Of a stretch of DNA of 6,638 nucleotides, positions 5,638-6,638 are shown in pieces. The notes beneath the pieces were generated by a model, which had not been told where the DNA came from, did not search any database, and worked only from the letters and a program-made list of their open reading frames with translations. The position numbers and the translations under genes are program-made. The stretch's first letter is position 1. Each line of letters begins with the position of its first letter. Source of the DNA: Sphingobacteriales bacterium (GTDB lineage Bacteria; Bacteroidota; Bacteroidia; Chitinophagales; Chitinophagaceae); assembly GCA_023251215.1 (NCBI GenBank), contig JAHEZF010000092.1, positions 1 through 6,638 of the forward strand, given 5' to 3'.

Positions 5638-6638
5638 TTATTTTTTTTCAGGGCTCCACCTGTTCTTAAAAACCCAGTTAACAGTTATATCGCTTGCTTT
5701 AATGCCGGCAGGGAGGTTATTAATGTACCAGCTGAAATCGTTTCCTCCTTCCCGGTGACAGTTATAATAATAAACCCGGTGACCCCATTGAATAACATTT
5801 GTTGTAGGCACACGGTAGATAGCGGTATCTTTCATATTCTTTGCGAATAAACAATTGATAAGATAGAACTGAGCGTCACGATGATAACGGCCTAACATAA
5901 AACCATCATAGCCTTTGAATTTGCAATTCATAAGGACTGTCCTGGAATCCTCGTGTTTGGAACCATCATGCCATATTGCTGCTGGCCCTGTCATCGAAAT
6001 AAATTCACAATTCTCTGCCCATGCCCATCCTCTCGGGCAATAAAAATCAACACCGCCTTCCATAATACAATCTTTGAAATACCACATACCATTATCTACA
6101 TCCCAAGGGCTAACTGTATCTCCGCCAAATGCCCGGAAATGGCAATTGACAGCTTTCAGCCTTGTTGCGTCCAATGTTCTCAACGCCATCTGGTGACCGT
6201 CTTTTCTCAGTTTTTTCATTTTATTGGCTGAAGTATCAGATGCACAATAAATTGTTCTTTCTGTAAAATCAAAACCATAGCTATTGGTGATAGTGAGATT
6301 TTTCAATGTTATGTCATTGGCGCCAACGTTCATCGTAGCAACTCCCCAGTCATCAGTATGACCACAACGCCATTCATCTCTTGCAATGGAGGCTATGATA
6401 ATTGTTTTCTCCCTGTCTTCACCTTCAAAAATGATATTGGCTTTTTCGATATAAATTTTTTCAGCATATGTTCCTTTTTTGATAAATATTATTCTTGGTG
6501 CAGAAGGTGAATCTGTCAAACTGTTGATAGCTCCCTGAATGGTTTTATAATCTCCCTTGCCACCGGCATCCACTACAATCTTTTGCTGAGCATACAGAGC
6601 CATCACGTGTGACAAACAAGACAATATGAATAAAATCT
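5638..6638 (-). CDS. Exported pectinesterase (CE8), 5' end missing
   Basis: Pectin methylesterase-like right-handed beta-helix protein, predicted to remove methyl esters from pectin in the periplasm or outside the cell. The frame is open to the window edge. Before the first TTG (6624) it encodes ILFI, so residues ILFILSCLSHVMALYA form the hydrophobic part of a signal peptide with likely cleavage before QQK. The true start lies upstream, outside the window. Counting the TTG codon as residue 1, the mature domain runs from about 13 to 328 and opens with VVDAGGKGDYKTIQ, a typical CE8 start. Active-site regions are GHQMALR (143-149), GGDTV (167-171, Asp169), GGVDFYCPRG (190-199, Asp193) and MLGRYH (243-248, Arg246). 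The two aspartates and the arginine are kept. The Gln before Asp169 is Gly, DFIFG is changed to DFYCP, and the Trp of LGRPW is His. This points to a divergent subfamily, and activity is not assured. It is first in the visible operon, 2 bases before uxaB. Confidence 0.9.
   Translation of the reverse strand, partial: ILFILSCLSHVMALYAQQKIVVDAGGKGDYKTIQGAINSLTDSPSAPRIIFIKKGTYAEKIYIEKANIIFEGEDREKTIIIASIARDEWRCGHTDDWGVATMNVGANDITLKNLTITNSYGFDFTERTIYCASDTSANKMKKLRKDGHQMALRTLDATRLKAVNCHFRAFGGDTVSPWDVDNGMWYFKDCIMEGGVDFYCPRGWAWAENCEFISMTGPAAIWHDGSKHEDSRTVLMNCKFKGYDGFMLGRYHRDAQFYLINCLFAKNMKDTAIYRVPTTNVIQWGHRVYYYNCHREGGNDFSWYINNLPAGIKASDITVNWVFKNRWSPEKK

Noticed and set aside
6590..6638. Lipoprotein signal (LSC) at the pectinesterase N terminus
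   Set aside because: The residue before Ser is Leu, a poor lipobox fit, and the hydrophobic stretch continues to ALYA, which fits a standard signal peptidase site before QQK better. The missing 5' end prevents certainty.

Overview
The window reads as a pectin and hexuronate catabolism operon from a Bacteroidota bacterium. Chitinophagaceae is my best guess, but that rank is only an impression. The support is the overall character of the proteins, start codons preceded by AT-rich or A-rich sequence with no Shine-Dalgarno motif, a KduI/UxaC/UxaB/UxaA set, and an intergenic block of short hairpin repeats. All five genes lie on the minus strand and fill almost all of the 6.6 kb. I see no RNA gene, transposase, CRISPR array or origin.

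Layout in transcription order (right to left): (1) 6638-5638, an exported pectinesterase of family CE8, whose 5' end lies beyond the window; (2) 5635-4118, tagaturonate reductase (uxaB); (3) 4117-2480, altronate dehydratase (uxaA); (4) 2479-2212, a 268-base gap with hairpins and a direct repeat; (5) 2211-772, glucuronate/galacturonate isomerase (uxaC); (6) 769-1, 5-dehydro-4-deoxy-D-glucuronate isomerase (kduI), which runs off the left edge and lacks about its last 20 residues. Spacings are 2, 0 and 2 bases at the tight junctions, so one transcript is likely. The only real break is the repeat block between uxaA and uxaC.

The genes form two converging routes. The pectinesterase removes methyl esters from pectin outside the cytoplasm, so that lyases and hydrolases can cut it. 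Saturated galacturonate then goes UxaC (to tagaturonate), UxaB (to altronate), UxaA (to 2-keto-3-deoxygluconate, KDG). Unsaturated uronate from lyase products, after rearrangement to 5-keto-4-deoxyuronate, goes through KduI and then normally KduD to the same KDG. KduD, the KDG kinase and aldolase, a transporter and a regulator are not visible and would be expected outside the window.

Most of this is ordinary, well-understood metabolism. The points most worth a second look are the non-canonical active site of the pectinesterase, the structured repeat block that splits the operon, and an apparent insertion in UxaA relative to the E. coli enzyme. I found no evidence for an undescribed defence or mobile system.
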